Positions 24,436 through 36,500 of a stretch of 64,000 nucleotides of DNA are shown here, in pieces. Positions within the stretch are counted from its first letter, which is position 1, and every line of letters begins with the position of its first letter. A program made the translations under genes and the position numbers. The notes beneath the pieces are model-generated. The model was not told the DNA's origin and ran no database searches. It saw only the letters and a list, made by a program, of their open reading frames with translations. The stretch is from Chamaea fasciata (Eukaryota > Chordata > Aves > Passeriformes > Sylviidae), in NCBI GenBank assembly GCA_029207755.1, contig JARCOQ010000016.1:9472501-9536500 (forward strand). Direction: 5' to 3'.

Positions 24436-24871
24436 TGATGCCTTAAGTTTTAGTTTTCATTTCTTTCAGGTTCTGTGCAGTTCTGAGCCTCACATCCAGT
24501 GTCACTCAGCTCTACACAGAGCAGGGAGACAAATCCTTTTCCTCCTGTGCACCAAGAACAACTGGGACAAGTTTTCAGGCCCAAAAGCACAAAAAAAGGT
24601 GGGCTGAAGAAGGAAAACAAGAAGGATGGGACTTCATAACCCAAAGCTGTAATTGGACAATTAAACTCCAATATGCAAATAGACCAAAAGTTATAAAAGT
24701 GTGTGACCCCGTGACCGTTTGTCCATTTTCTGACCATTTTGGGTCCACCTTGGGTATAGCCCTGGCCAGGCTCTTGTCCTGCCCAAGGTGTACCTTAAAG
24801 GCCTTTTAATTAATATCTACCTTATTCTCCAGCTCTGTCCAGTCTCTGTTCCAGGTCTTCCCAAGGCATCA
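24436..24871 (+). mobile_element. Solo LTR of an endogenous retrovirus
   Basis: The element starts TGATGCC and ends GGCATCA, a perfect 7-bp terminal inverted repeat with TG...CA ends. It is flanked on both sides by GTGT (24432-24435 and 24872-24875), a 4-bp target-site duplication. Inside is a TATA box, TTATAAAAG at 24691-24699. No gag, pol or env reading frame adjoins it, so it is a solo LTR left by recombination. I assign no family. Confidence 0.82.
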
Positions 24872-25019
24872 GTGTAACTGGGGGAAGCCTCAGGTGCTGG
24901 ATGTGGCTTTTCCTCGCTGATGTTGTGACAGAAGGTGGCGATGGGGGTGACAGCATCTCCTCCTCCAGCAGCTGTGGCTTGGGATGAGCAGATCCAGCAG
25001 GACTGGCAGGGGAACAACT

Positions 25020-25110
25020 CGGAATCACAGAATGGGGAATAACCTGAATTGGAAAGGACAAGGATCATGCAGTGCAGCTCCCGACCCTGCACAGAACCAT
25101 CCCAAGAGCC
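25020..25110 (-). mobile_element. CR1 LINE 3' fragment
   Basis: GGAATCACAGAATGGGGAAT followed by TTGGAAAGGACAAGGATCAT. Confidence 0.55.
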
Positions 25111-25219
25111 GCATTTCCCTGCCCTTCTCCTCGCTGACAAGCTGCAATGAGTCTCCTGTCTCCTGTGCTGGGTGATCCTGCTGGAACTGGAGTAAAGCAC
25201 AAGCTGAATTGTTGTGATT

Positions 25220-25425
25220 ATCACGGAATTCTGGAATGGTTTGGGTTGGGAAGCACCTTCAAAACGGTCTCGTCCTGACTCCCTGAAGTTTCCTCAGCTG
25301 CTCTTATGGCTTCACCTCCAGGTACCACCTTTGTGTCACTCCTTTGGGCGCTCTCTCCCAGCTTAATATATTTTAGCGACCAAAACTGCTCAAAATACTT
25401 GGGGTGAGGCCAAGCCCAGTGCGGC
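25220..25425 (-). mobile_element. CR1 LINE fragment
   Basis: Starts CACGGAATTCTGGAATGGTT and later has CTCAAAATACTTGGGGTGAG, segments from two parts of CR1 with an internal deletion. Confidence 0.65.
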
Positions 25426-25759
25426 GTGTGGTATGGGGGTCTTCACTAATGAAAAATACAACTAATTCTCGGTAAGAACCGATCCGCTCCTGGCAGAATG
25501 GGTGTGAGAGGTCTCATTAATTAGACGAGCAGTTGCTCTTAATAGGTTTAATATATAATAATCGTTTTCTTATCCGAATGAAAAGAATCAAAAAACCTCA
25601 AAAAGAAATTTATACCCATGTTACCAGACTAAGTGAAGTCACCCACAAAATAAAGGTATTGATAAGATAGATGATCGGGGATACTTACAACAGATTTTTA
25701 AAAAAATGTTTGATTAACATCTATTGAATATTCAACTTAAAGCTAGAAGTCCTAAAAGG

Positions 25760-26000
25760 GTGAGGTGGGCTACGGGCAGACCTTGTGCCGAGCCCCCTCG
25801 GCCGAGAAGCTTCGTTTATTCCGTCTCCTAATTTGTCTATTTTTTTTTTTAATTCTTATTAAACCTGTTTTGTTTTGTTTTTGTTTTTGTTTTTTTGAGT
25901 GGAACTCGTTTTTCACGCGAATAAAGCTGATTTTTGCGGCCCTCCTCCGTCTCTTGGCCGACACTTGCGACGTGCAGGGGGGCACCTGATGGGACAGCGG
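25760..26000 (+). mobile_element. Possible LTR fragment upstream of the CpG island
   Basis: It contains TTATTAAACCTG, a TTTTG-rich run and AATAAAGCTG near 25921, an arrangement seen in retroviral R/U5 regions. Ends and duplications could not be defined, so this is a weak call. Confidence 0.25.
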
Positions 26001-26129
26001 AGCCACCACGACGGACACAGAGATCTACCGAACAGGGCGCTGCGCGGATGCCGAGTCTTGTTCAGAACCAAGCGTTTATTTATTCCTCGGTTTTTACTTC
26101 AAGAGCGGTTTTGACATCAAAAAGAGTTT

Positions 26130-26470
26130 TAGTTCAGCCGGGCCAGCCCCCCGGCCGTGCCCTCACCAAAGATGGCGGGCTCCGTGAGGGCGGAAGGGAC
26201 GCGCGGGGGGTCGCTGTCCCGGAAGCGCTCGGGCGTTCAAAGAGTGGCGGGCGGCGGGAGCGGGAAAACACCGGCGGCCGCGGGGGTAAAAACGCCGGGA
26301 ATTCCGGGGAAAACGCTGGGAATTCCGGGGAAAACGCCGGGAATTCCGGGGGAAAACGGCGCGGCTGGAAGGGCTGAGCGAGCACGGGGAGCTCCTTAGT
26401 GGGAGGTTGGTGTGCGGGTGCATTGTGGCCGTTGGGAGGGGGCGGTTGGGGCGTGTGGGGTGAGGAGGGT
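26130..26470 (+). promoter_or_regulatory. CpG-island promoter candidate for the uncharacterised gene
   Basis: This is a dense CpG stretch in otherwise CpG-poor sequence, about 1.1 kb before the first recognised coding exon. It contains AAGATGGCGG at 26170-26179, which matches the YY1 type of promoter/initiator element, and a 21-bp tandem repeat. A possible 5' splice donor (GG|GTGAGG) lies near 26459. An ORF starts at the ATG inside the YY1-like element but has repeat-like composition, so I do not call it coding. Confidence 0.55.
26288..26357 (+). repeat. 21-bp tandem repeat inside the CpG island
   Basis: Just over three copies of a unit built from GGAATTCCGGGG and AAAACGCYG. Each unit carries the palindrome GGAATTCC. 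Confidence 0.8.
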
Positions 26471-26489
26471 CGGGGGTGTCGGAAGGAAT

Positions 26490-26660
26490 GGAATATTTTA
26501 AAAAGGGACATTAAAGACCATCCAGTCTCAACCCCGTGCCATGGGCAACTTCTGTTTAAGTTAAAATCCTTCCTAGAGTTTCTTTAAGTGGTTATTATTA
26601 GTGAAAAAAAATCGCTCAGAATGAGTCCTCAGGCTTTCCCTCGCATGTGCTGTAACACTG
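26490..26660 (+). repeat. Interspersed repeat, copy 2 of a direct pair
   Basis: The same series of segments as 24003-24200 (GACATTAAAGACCATCCAG, then TTAAAATCCTTCCTAGA, then GTGCTGTAACAC), same orientation, roughly 85-90% identical by eye. Confidence 0.7.
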
Positions 26661-26792
26661 ATGATTGTTGTGGGGAGGGAGCGAGGTGGGGGATGTTTGG
26701 GCTTGGGGAAGGGGAGAAGGGAGTCGGGGTGTTGTGCTGAGTGTTCCTGGTGTGCCTGGGTTAAGGGACACCTGAATTGTTAACAGGGGTTG

Positions 26793-27250
26793 TTATCATG
26801 GAGTTCTGGAATGGTTTGGGATGGGAGGGACTTTAAAGCTGGGCTTGTCTGCAAAATTCGGGAAGGAGGAAAAAAAAACACCTCCAGCGCTACATAGTGA
26901 TAGAGAGTCCGGCTTTATTCTGGCCAGGGTGTGCCATGGGAAATATTCCGTATACAGATGGCTTTTAACTGGACATCTTGCAGATTTATGCACACAAAAC
27001 CCAAGGCTGTTCCCATTCGTTGGTCCCAAATTTAAAGTTGCATCATTTCCAGCAATCCAGTCCCAGCGCTTGCCATGGGCAGGGACATTTCCCACTAGAT
27101 GAGGATGCTCCAAGGCACATCCAGCCTGGCCTTGGACACTTCCAGAGATCTGGGGACCTGTGCCTCACCCTCCCAGCAAAAGGATTTGTCCCCAAATCCC
27201 CTCTAACCCTTCCCTGTCAGTGGGAACTCGTTCCCTTTGTCCTCATTCCA
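26793..27250 (-). mobile_element. CR1 LINE 3' end, split by an insert
   Basis: Left part 26793-26839 (GGAGTTCTGGAATGGTTTGG) and right part 27055-27250 (GCCTTGGACACTTCCAGAGA, then CCTTCCCTGTCAGTGG) are one CR1. The 215 bp between them are foreign. Confidence 0.75.
26840..27054 (-). mobile_element. LTR-like insert that splits a CR1
   Basis: About 215 bp with no similarity to CR1 interrupts a CR1 3' end between its AAAGCT and ATCCAGTC segments. On the minus strand it runs TGCTGG...GCCCA and contains AATAAAGCCGGACTC, a layout like an LTR poly(A) region. No clear target-site duplication is left, so the class is uncertain. Confidence 0.45.
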
Positions 27251-27335
27251 CAGCCAATCCAACCAAACCCACCAGAAGAACAACTCCTTTCACATTTTAA
27301 TCTACTTTCTCCTTTTTTCCTCTCCTTATTTTCAG

Positions 27336-27501
27336 GATTCTCTGAGCTCTGGATGGATTCTCCAGTGGGTTTTGAGCTGCTGAGTGCACCGAGGATGAAA
27401 CATCTCTGGCTTTAGTGGAATTCACCCAGCAGAGAAGAAGAATTCGGGTCTCAGAGGAGCCTTTTTCTTCCCTTGTTGAGGAAAACACCTGAAAAGTGCA
27501 A
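27336..27501 (+). other. Probable 5'UTR part of the first coding exon of the 27.5-39.1 kb gene
   Basis: A strong pyrimidine tract followed by TTTTCAG ends at 27335, so an exon probably begins at 27336 and runs into the coding part from 27502. It contains an upstream short ORF, ATG at 27353 to TAG at 27415 (20 codons), in a different frame from the main ORF. A transcript starting in the CpG island at 26.1-26.5 kb and spliced to 27336 would fit. This is inference from splice signals only. Confidence 0.45.
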
Positions 27502-30500
27502 ATGGAAACTCGGTGTTGCCCTGGTGGCTGCCAAATAGTTCCAGTTTGGAACTTTGTGGCCCTGTGGCCATCAGAAAAGGAGGAGGAGGAGGAGGACATA
27601 ATCCTGATCAGTGATGATGATGAAGTGCAATGCCCAGATGATGACGATGAGGGTGGTGAGGACAGCACCCAAGGGAGTTCTGTGGTGTTTGTAGACCCCC
27701 AAGGTAAGAGCTGTTCCCTGAAAGATTTGGGGGAGAGAGTGAATTAATTCCGTGTTAATGCTTAAAATCTGGCCTTGTGCTGCACAGAGTGAGTAAAACC
27801 AGGAGGAAACCCCCAGTTTGTGGGGATGTCTCTGATGGCACTACTTTAAAGGATGCTGCTGGGAAGTTTTAAAATACTTCTAATTGAGCTCAGACTGGGC
27901 CATTTCAGTGTCAGCTGGGTCCTTTTTGATTTCGTATCCTCTGGTTTGGTAGTTCATGGGAGTTTCTTGTGCTGTTCTGTTAAATCCAAAAAAAAAAAAA
28001 ATGTTCAGAAAAGTGTTCAGAAAGTAAATATCAGTAATTTCTAAGGAAGTTTTACACTGATTTTCACCCCCTGCTCTGTTTCCTGCAGAGGAATGTCCCC
28101 TGGAAGAGAAGAAATCAGAGGAGATGGTGGATGAGGAGGGGGATTTAGTGGTGACCTACTGCAAACAAGCCAGTGTGATGCCCCACGCCAGACACGACTG
28201 CACCACTCACCCCTTTGAGTATGTCCAGGGCTGGCAAATCCCTCCTGGGCTCCCATTTCCCACATTTAGCTTTGTAACAGCAGCAGAGCTGGGTAAAGCT
28301 GTGATTTTCCTCAATAACCTCCTGGTTTTCAACCTTACAGGAGGACAGAGAGTGATACTTGCTCCCCCCTGGGGAAAAATGCAGAAATTTGTGATCAGTG
28401 CTACTGCTACATCTGTGACAAACTGGCTGCTGAGGTAAGGGCAGGGAGACAGAATTGAGGGTCAAACAAGAGCTTTAGCCTCAGATTTTTTAGGCTCAGA
28501 TTTTTTTTTTTTTTTTTTAGGCTCAGATGTTTTGGCATCAGCTCTGCTCAGGTGGCTGTGCCTAAATCACTCTGGCTCACAAGTTCTGAAGGGACAGCAG
28601 GTCAGGCCTGATATAAAATGAGTTATTTATTGAATAGACAGGAGGGAACAGAGAAAAGGCTTTTTACAGTTATTTATTACACAGGATAAAACAGATTTAC
28701 AGCCGGCTACATAAAGCAGTGCACAATAACAAGGTACCTGCATTAAAGCTGGCAAGGAAATAGGATAGATGAGGAGTCAGTAATTCTCTCCCAGGAAAGA
28801 GTTAAGGGCTCTGAGAGGATAATACAGGAAATTTGATTCCTCAGAGCTACTAAAAGTGTGGTTCTGTTGGGGTTTATCTCTAAAACAGGCAGCTCTTGGA
28901 GTAAACATCCATTTATTTATATTACATGTCCTGTTTGCTGTGGGCACACAGTGCATTTCATCAAGTGAGATCACTAAATAAGACCTTTTTTTAAAGAATT
29001 AGAGAAATGTGAGCTTTTTTAGGCTGTCCTCCCTGGAGTTGGGCGTGGAGGGAATTGTGTGGGCGTGGTTTATTTGCTTGGAGCTTTTGGGAATTTCAGG
29101 AGACTTGGAGGTGTGAGCAAAGGCCGGGCTCTGTTCCCAGCTCCCAGTGGGGAGGGTGCCAGCCCTGAGGGTCTCTCTGAAGGGCTCAGCAGTGACAGGT
29201 GATCAATAAAGGGCTTTTTTGTTGTAATTTCTATGATATCAAATTGTTGCCTGTCCAAATATTTACTCAGATTGTTGCCTGTCAAAAATCTAGGAGCAAG
29301 AAGGGTGAAAGGAGCTGTAACCCCTCACTCAGGGCTGAGGGGGAAACCACAAAAACCCAACAACCTCTCCTGATTTTTTCCTCTTTTCTGTCACAGTGCC
29401 AGCTCTGGACAGGCCCTTCCCTGTGCCACTGCAATGCCCACAACAAAAGCAACTTCTGGAAGGCACAGAGGAACTTTGCCCTGGCTGGAGTCCTGGCCAC
29501 CTTCAACCTGGAGTTGCTGGAGCTGGATGCAGAGCTGAAACACGGGGGTGAGTGCTCTGCTCCCTCAGGGACCTGGGGCTGCTCAGGCTCTGCCCTGGGC
29601 ACAGCTTTGCTCCTCCACACCAATCCTTGAGGAGTTTTTAAGGAGCAAATTGCTGTTCCTGTTTTCTTTTTTTCTCATGCTTGCACCAGGGATTGGTTTG
29701 CAGGTGCAGGTCTCTTGCTTTTCTCCATCTGGGAGAGTCACAGAGTGGTTTGGGGTGGGATGGAGCTGGGAAATCATCTCATTCCAGCCTCTTTCCATGG
29801 GCAGGGACATCTCCCACTCTGCCAGGATGCTCCGAGCCTGGCCTTGGGCACTTGCAGGGCAGCCACAGCTGCTCTGGGCACCCTGTGCCAGGGCACACCC
29901 TCCTAGGGAAATATTCCTTCCCAATATCCCACCTGAATTTCCCTTCTTTCAGCAGCAAAGCTTTCCTGACCAATAAAACTGAGCACAAACAATTTCCTAA
30001 ATAATTTCACATGGGGAACTTTCTTTTCCTAAATAATTTCACTTGGGCAACTTTTTTTTCCCAAAAATAATTTGACATGGGCACCTTTTTTTTTTTTTTC
30101 CCTAAATAATTTCACACGGGCAACTTTTTTTTTTTTTCCTAAATAATTTCTTTTGGGCAACTTTTTTTTTCCCAAAATAATTTCACATGGGCAACTGCTT
30201 TTTTCCTAAATAATTTCACGTGGGAAACTTTCAATTTTGAAAAAAATCTCTTCATGGATTTTTTTTTGGTTTGTTTGTTTGTTTGTTTGTCTTGTCTCTT
30301 TAGGAGATCTCCTAGAAAAATTCATCAAGGATCTTGGTGTAGCCTACAACAAATACCTGGGAGGAGAAAGGATGTGTCCCCCAGGCCATGAGTGCTGCTG
30401 TGAGCTAAAATTGCCCCCTGGGCAGTGCAGTGTCTGCAGCTCACAGAAGATGGAGGTGGTGTACAAGTAAGTGACAACAAGATTTGGGGCTTGTCAGGGG

Positions 30501-33500
30501 CAACTTTGATTCATTTAATGAGTTACAGTCGGAATCGTGGCACCTGAGACAGCAAAAAGAGAGTTGAGAGAACTCATTTGGTCAGCAAGATAAATTTAAT
30601 TTGGCTGTAGTTTAAAATCCCTCTGCAGCGTGTCATTAAATCTGCTGTGCTGTGCAGGACACCTGATGATCTCTGGTTGTTATAACCTGGGAAAGGGCGA
30701 ACCCGAGCTGGGCTTTGGGGTGGCTTTAGGTGGGATTTTGGGAAGGAATCCTTCCCTGGGAGTGCCCAAGGCCTTGGAGCAGCCTGGGGCAGTGGAAGGT
30801 GTTGGGGTTGGAATTTAAGGTTCTTTCCAACCCAAACCTTTCTGGGGTTCTGTGATTTTTACTAATTTCTTTGTTAGAATGAGTTTCACCTTTTCACTGG
30901 CATAACAAACCTTAAAAATCCCCCAAGAACTGGTTGTGCCATCACCTCCTCACTGTGGGATGGCCACAGTTACCACTTGTTTAGGAAGTCCCGTTGTTGC
31001 AGACCCTTGATCTTACAGGCCACTTGACTTCCTCAGGTATTCTGATGTTTTCGAGCTGGTAATGAGATTTTTAACTCAGGCAGAACAAGAAAGCCCCAAA
31101 GCTGCTGCTGTCATGCTGCTGGGAGCAGCTAAACAGATCGCCCTGCACAAAGACCCTGCCATGTAAGTACCTGACCCCACGGAGAGTGGGGGATCTTCCT
31201 CCTTTCCTCCAGGGGAAGGGGAATTACTGAGGGGAATCCTGGGGGTTTGTTTATTAGGAGTAAAGGGAAGTAAAAATCCCAGCCCGGGCTGCGGGATGGC
31301 AAGAGGAGGATGAACACACTGAGGGAGAGAAGTGGGATTTGGGGGAAAAAGAAAAGGTTGGGAAAGTTAAGCAGGAGTGAGAGTTTTGAGATGGCTTTAA
31401 AAAATCCCTGTTGTTTAAATATGAAACAACAGAGTTGGTTGGCAAGATTTGCTCCATGCTTACAGGAGAGCTTAGGCACAACAAAGGGAAACAACAACGA
31501 CAAACCCAAACCCGAACTTAATCCAGGCTTTGAGAAAAGGAAACCAGCTGAGAACCAGGCAGGAGAGTGTGGGACAAAAGGAACAGCAAAGATAAGAAGG
31601 AACTCGGGCATTAAAAGCTTGACAGCACTCCCACTTAACAGTACTTTAAATTATACCTTAAGCTTCACAATTCAGCAAAAAAGCAGCACTTAGACCTAAC
31701 TTAAGCTTAGCTTAAAACTTCACTTGAACAATTTAAGGGGAGTGACACCAGCAATTATCATAACTTAAAACTTGAACTTACACTTAGCAACTCAGCAAAA
31801 CACTTTTCAACAGCACAAAGAGCTTTGCTTTGTGAAACCCCTGAACATTTTGGGGTTTAAACTCAGGGATTTTGGCCTTAAAAAGTGTTTTCCTGAACAG
31901 TTGAGTGCAGAGAAGGGGAAAAAGGCAGGAAGGGGAGGCAGGCATTAATTAGTGCTGGTTTTTTTCCAGGCTTAAGAGCTGTCAGAACCTTGGCCCCACT
32001 GCTTCCCTAAGGATTGCTGTCCCAATTCTGTTCCAAAGGTAAGACAGGTTTTCTCCTTGGCATTCAGGTGACAAATCCTCTGCTCAGAGGCACGTGGGAG
32101 GCCAGGGCAGACTGTGGTTGTTCCACCAAGGAGTAAAGGGTGGCTGGGAGAGGTCAGAGCAGCAGCCTGGCAGGATTCCTCTGGGATGGAGCACGGAAAA
32201 GCTCCCCCAGAGGCTGGGGAATGAGGACACCCAGCTCCCTGGGCTCAATTCACTTCCCATTTTAGCTCTACCCTTCACCTTTCCCCCCAAATTCACCTGC
32301 CACAGAGGCTTGATGAGGGAAGAATTCAATTCTTTCCAACCCAGTTCTATATTCTCACCTGTTCTGGAACTAATGACAAGGTACAACCTAAATCCTTCAG
32401 CAGTTTTCATTTTAAATTGCTATTCTTGTTTGTTGTTGTTTTTTTTTTTAATTTCTTATTTGGAACAAAAAAAAGAAGAGTTTGTATTTACCTCCCTGCC
32501 AAAATTTTAAAGAATAAACTCTTATCTCTACTTACCAATTAATACAAAAATGATTCCAGTAGCAGGGAAAGGTGCAGGAGCTCAGGTCCAGCACAGTTTG
32601 AAGTGTTTGCTGTGCACATTCCTTGGAGATCTTTTGTTTTAAAGCTCAAACCTCACAGAACCTTGGCTTTAAAAATAACAGCACAGGAATAATTTCATTA
32701 TTCGCTGCAAAACTTAAATAATTACGAAATTGTGAATAATTTCATTATTCACAAAACTTCAAGCAGAAATTTAAATACAGATCCAAACAAAAACAACCCC
32801 AAACTTGTGTAGTTTCCCACATGATTCAAAAAGACAACCTGTCAGTAACTCACCTCCTTATAAAATCCCCTTTTTGAATTGTTTTTCTTTGCAAATCACA
32901 GGATCACAACCCAGCTGCAGAGGATGCTGGTGTTGTGTGACTTCCCAAAAATCCTGCATGAAAAGTTTGTGGAGTTTTTTCAGTCCATCTCCCTTCCCTG
33001 CCACTGCTATGCCTTCTCCAACAGGTGAGTTCTTGGGCCTCTGGATTAACATTTGGATGCCTGGGGAATGTTCTTTTCTCTGATAATAAAAGTGGGAATA
33101 TTTGAGAGGAATATTTCAGCATTTGCTGCTTTCCCTGTTTGTTGTTTGATGCCATGACTGAGCTGTTCTCCCTAAAGCTGCTTTCCTTTTGAGCTCCAAA
33201 CCCTAAAATGCTTCATTAATCAAACTTCCCAATGCTAATAAGTGATGCACAACAAAATGCAGTTTAAAAATCACTTCATTTTTATCCTTCCAGCTTGAAT
33301 GTGTTGCCCTGGGACCACGTGTTGCTGACCACAGTTTTAAAAGGCCAGAACATCACGGGGCACAGGAGACAGAAAGGAAGGAAAATATTCCTGTGGGAAA
33401 CTCTCCCTGTCGTGGAGGCTCGAGTGGAGAAACTGCTGGGGAAAAAGAAGTGAGATTGGTTTGGCTTTTTTTTCATTTTGGGACCTCAGTTCTTATATTT

Positions 33501-36500
33501 TGACTGCTCCAAACTTGTGCTTTGGTATAATCAGGAAACACAAAACAAAGATTTATTTTTTTTGTGGGTTTTTTTTTTGGTGGGTTTTTTTGGTTGCGTT
33601 GTTGTTGTTGGGTTTTTTGGGTTTTTTTTTTCCTTCTGGACATGGCCAGGAGCTTTTTGAAGCTTCTCAAAGCCCTCAAGACCAAAAAAAAAAAAAAAAA
33701 AAAAAAGCTGCTGGAGCAGCTTATTTCTGTGTCTTCATAAACCCTACAGGTTTTGCACGTTGACTTTTCAAGCAATTCTTCTTCATCAAAGGCTGACAAG
33801 TGGAAGGCAGCCAGAAAAGTCTGTCCTGGGTCTTTCACTCCAGAAAATCCAATATTCCAACGAAGCTAGTCCACTTAAAGAGTTCAGCTGCAAGGCAACC
33901 TCTGGTTTTATTTTACCAGAGTTGAGCTAATCTGGGAATAACCTCTAGGAATTTATTTCCAGCTGTGCAATGTCTCTTGTGTGGGAAGCTCTCCTAGTTT
34001 GCTTCTTTCATTGGGGGGGGGTAAGGTTTGCCCTGTGCACAGTTTTGAATTTTCTTCCCCTTCTTCCTCACCTTCTGCTTTTCTCCCCAGGTACAGGGAA
34101 GTTGTTCGGTACCTGAGAGCTGTGAAATGCAATGAAAACCAAAGGTAAATGGCTTCTCCTTCTCTCTTTCCCCCCTTCCCTTCTTTCCCCTCTCTAGGTT
34201 TAGGTTACTTTAAAGTTTTGATAAGTTTGAGTTCTATAAAGTTTAAGTGATAATAGATTTATATCCCATTAATTTAAAGTTTTTGCAGGTAGGTTTTACT
34301 AAGTTAATACAATTTAAGATTCTTCTGCCAAATTTTCCCCCCTTTTCCTTTCCCCTCTGTCTTTTCCCCCCTTTTCCTTTCCCCTCTCTCTTTTCCCCCC
34401 TTTTCCTTTCCCCTCTCTCTTTTCCCCCCTTTTCCTTTCTCCCCTCTCTTTCCCTTCTCTTTTCCTCCTTTTCCTTTCCCCCTCTCCTTTTCCTCCCTCC
34501 TTTTCCTTTCCCATCTCTCTTTCCTCCCCTCTGCAGTGACCAAGCACAACCAGATCTCCACAAATCCCACCCAAACCTCCTCCTACTGACCCCCAAACCT
34601 TCATTTCCTCCCAGCAGGCTCCGAGACCTCCGGGATCTGATCCCGTTCTACCTGTGCAAGAGTGGCCATTTCCTGGATGCTGCCCATTCCCTGCTCTTCC
34701 CTGTCAACAGCCTGGCCTGCTGCTCTGCCTGCAGGATGTCTCCCTGCCAGTTCAAGGTCTACCTCAAGATGTTCAGGACAGGCTGTGTTCCCTCTGGGAA
34801 TGAGGTGCAGGAGACAGGGCACTGGGTTACAGCTGGCAAGTGTCATTTCTTCCTTCTTTCCACTGAGAACTTCATTCCAGTTCTTCATCTGCATTCAAAG
34901 GAGTGCCATCCTGAGCCCAGCTGGGAATTGGGGAGGGTGGGGAGGCCCCTGGGAGTGTCCCAGGCTGGGTTGGACAGGGCTTGGAGCAGCCTGGGGTTGT
35001 GGAAGGTGTTGGGTTGGAACTGGAGGGCTCTGAGGTCCTTTCCACCCCAAACCATGAAAAACAGCAGGCTTTGTACTGGAGCATGGATTTAGTCACTTCA
35101 CTTTGCTCAGAACACTCATTTTGTCAGCTGTGAGCTTCTGCTGAAAGCAGAGGGAGAGAAAGTGTTCAAAGCAAATCCAGAGCCCGTCATTGCCACTGTC
35201 AGTGGGGGCTTGGCTTCTTGTCTCAGCCTTGACCTTGAGGAGAAAACCTCCTGATGGGAAATCTTTCATTAGCTCAGCCTCTAATAATTGTCATCATCTC
35301 TTTGATGAAGCTTTGCTGCTTCTCAGGGTGTTTTCTGCCATGAGAGATTTATTTTGGGAGTTGTTCCCCACTGGCAGAATTCCTGGAGGTGTGAGATCCC
35401 TCAGTGTGCTGTGATGTCCACAACAAACATCTCAGGCTGGATTGTGTCCAGTTCTTTGCAGCTTTCCAGTGTTTTCTGGCTGATATTTATCTATTCCACC
35501 ACCAAAGCTGTGTAAAAACAGCTGTAAACACCTGTTGGCTCTGCAGAAGCAGGTCTGGAGCTGAGTGAATCTCCTGGCTGTGTTCCTGCTGTGCTGTTTT
35601 CCTGGGCTGTGCAGGATCTGGGGTTTGATTCTTTTCATTTCCGTCCCTGCAGGCTCTCCCCTGAGGGACACCGTGCTAATTAAGCAGGCACTCAAACTGC
35701 TCTACAGCAGCAAGGCGCTCTACAGGAACGTGAGTGAGGCCAAAATTTCCCTCTTCTCTCCTCTTCCCAGTCCTTGAGAGTGCGAGGATTTACTCTGACC
35801 CCTTTTTTCTCTGGATAATTCACCCCTCTGAATAGATTTCACTTTGTAACACGAATGTTCTGTTGTTTTTTTAGGCCAAATGTTGGAGTTCCTTCATCAT
35901 GGTTTTGGGGAGCAGCGATTCCCTGGAAAAGAGGGGGCAGCTGCATCCCTTGTGCCTGGAAGAGCCTCCCCTTGGCTTCCAAGAGGTACCAAACAGTGCT
36001 GGGAGAATCTCCTGGCTTGGGTTTGGACAATTCTCCATTGGGAAATGGAAATTCCGGTGGGAACTGGCTCCTCCCAAATGCCAGAGATGACTTCCAGTGC
36101 CTCACACAGTGCTCCTGTGCAGGATGTGGGGATTCAGGAATGTTCAGGGCAGCTGGAAATGGGCTCATTGTGCTCCCAGCTCAGTGCCTGGGGCTGCTCC
36201 GTGGTGAGGTGGATCAGATCTGAAAGTGCGTGGACACAGGGGATGGCTTCCCCCTGCCAGAGGGCACAGGCCGATGGGATTTTGGGAAGGAATTCCTGGC
36301 TGGGAGGATGAGGAGACCCTGGCACAGATTCCCAGAGAAGCTGTGGCTGCCCCTCAATCCTTGGAAATGTCCAAGGCCAGTTTGGATGAGGCTTGGAGCA
36401 GCCTGGGACAGTGGAAAGTGTCCCAGGGCTTGGCATGAGGTGATTTTTCCGTCTCAGCCCTACAAAAATGCAGAGTTTTTGGCAGGGTTTGGTTGGTGCT

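Noticed and set aside
25411..25760. Possible protein-coding or retroviral remnant in the AT-rich block upstream of the CpG island
   Set aside because: Stops occur in all frames and no retroviral protein motif is visible. Only a weak LTR-like tail at 25760-26000 was kept.
26171..26400. ORF starting at the ATG of the YY1-like element (MAGSVRAEGTRGG...)
   Set aside because: The second half is the 21-bp tandem repeat. The probable next exon (27336) has a stop in the frame of the main ORF before its ATG, so this cannot be its N-terminus.
34243..34604. Long Lys/Glu/Gly-rich minus-strand open frames
   Set aside because: They are translations of the pyrimidine minisatellite in the opposite strand of an intron.
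35875..36050. Extra exon after the TTTTTAG acceptor-like site
   Set aside because: The sequence is a repeat also found at 38093-38220. The flanking exons (35653-35729 and 36666-36752) already join in phase 0.
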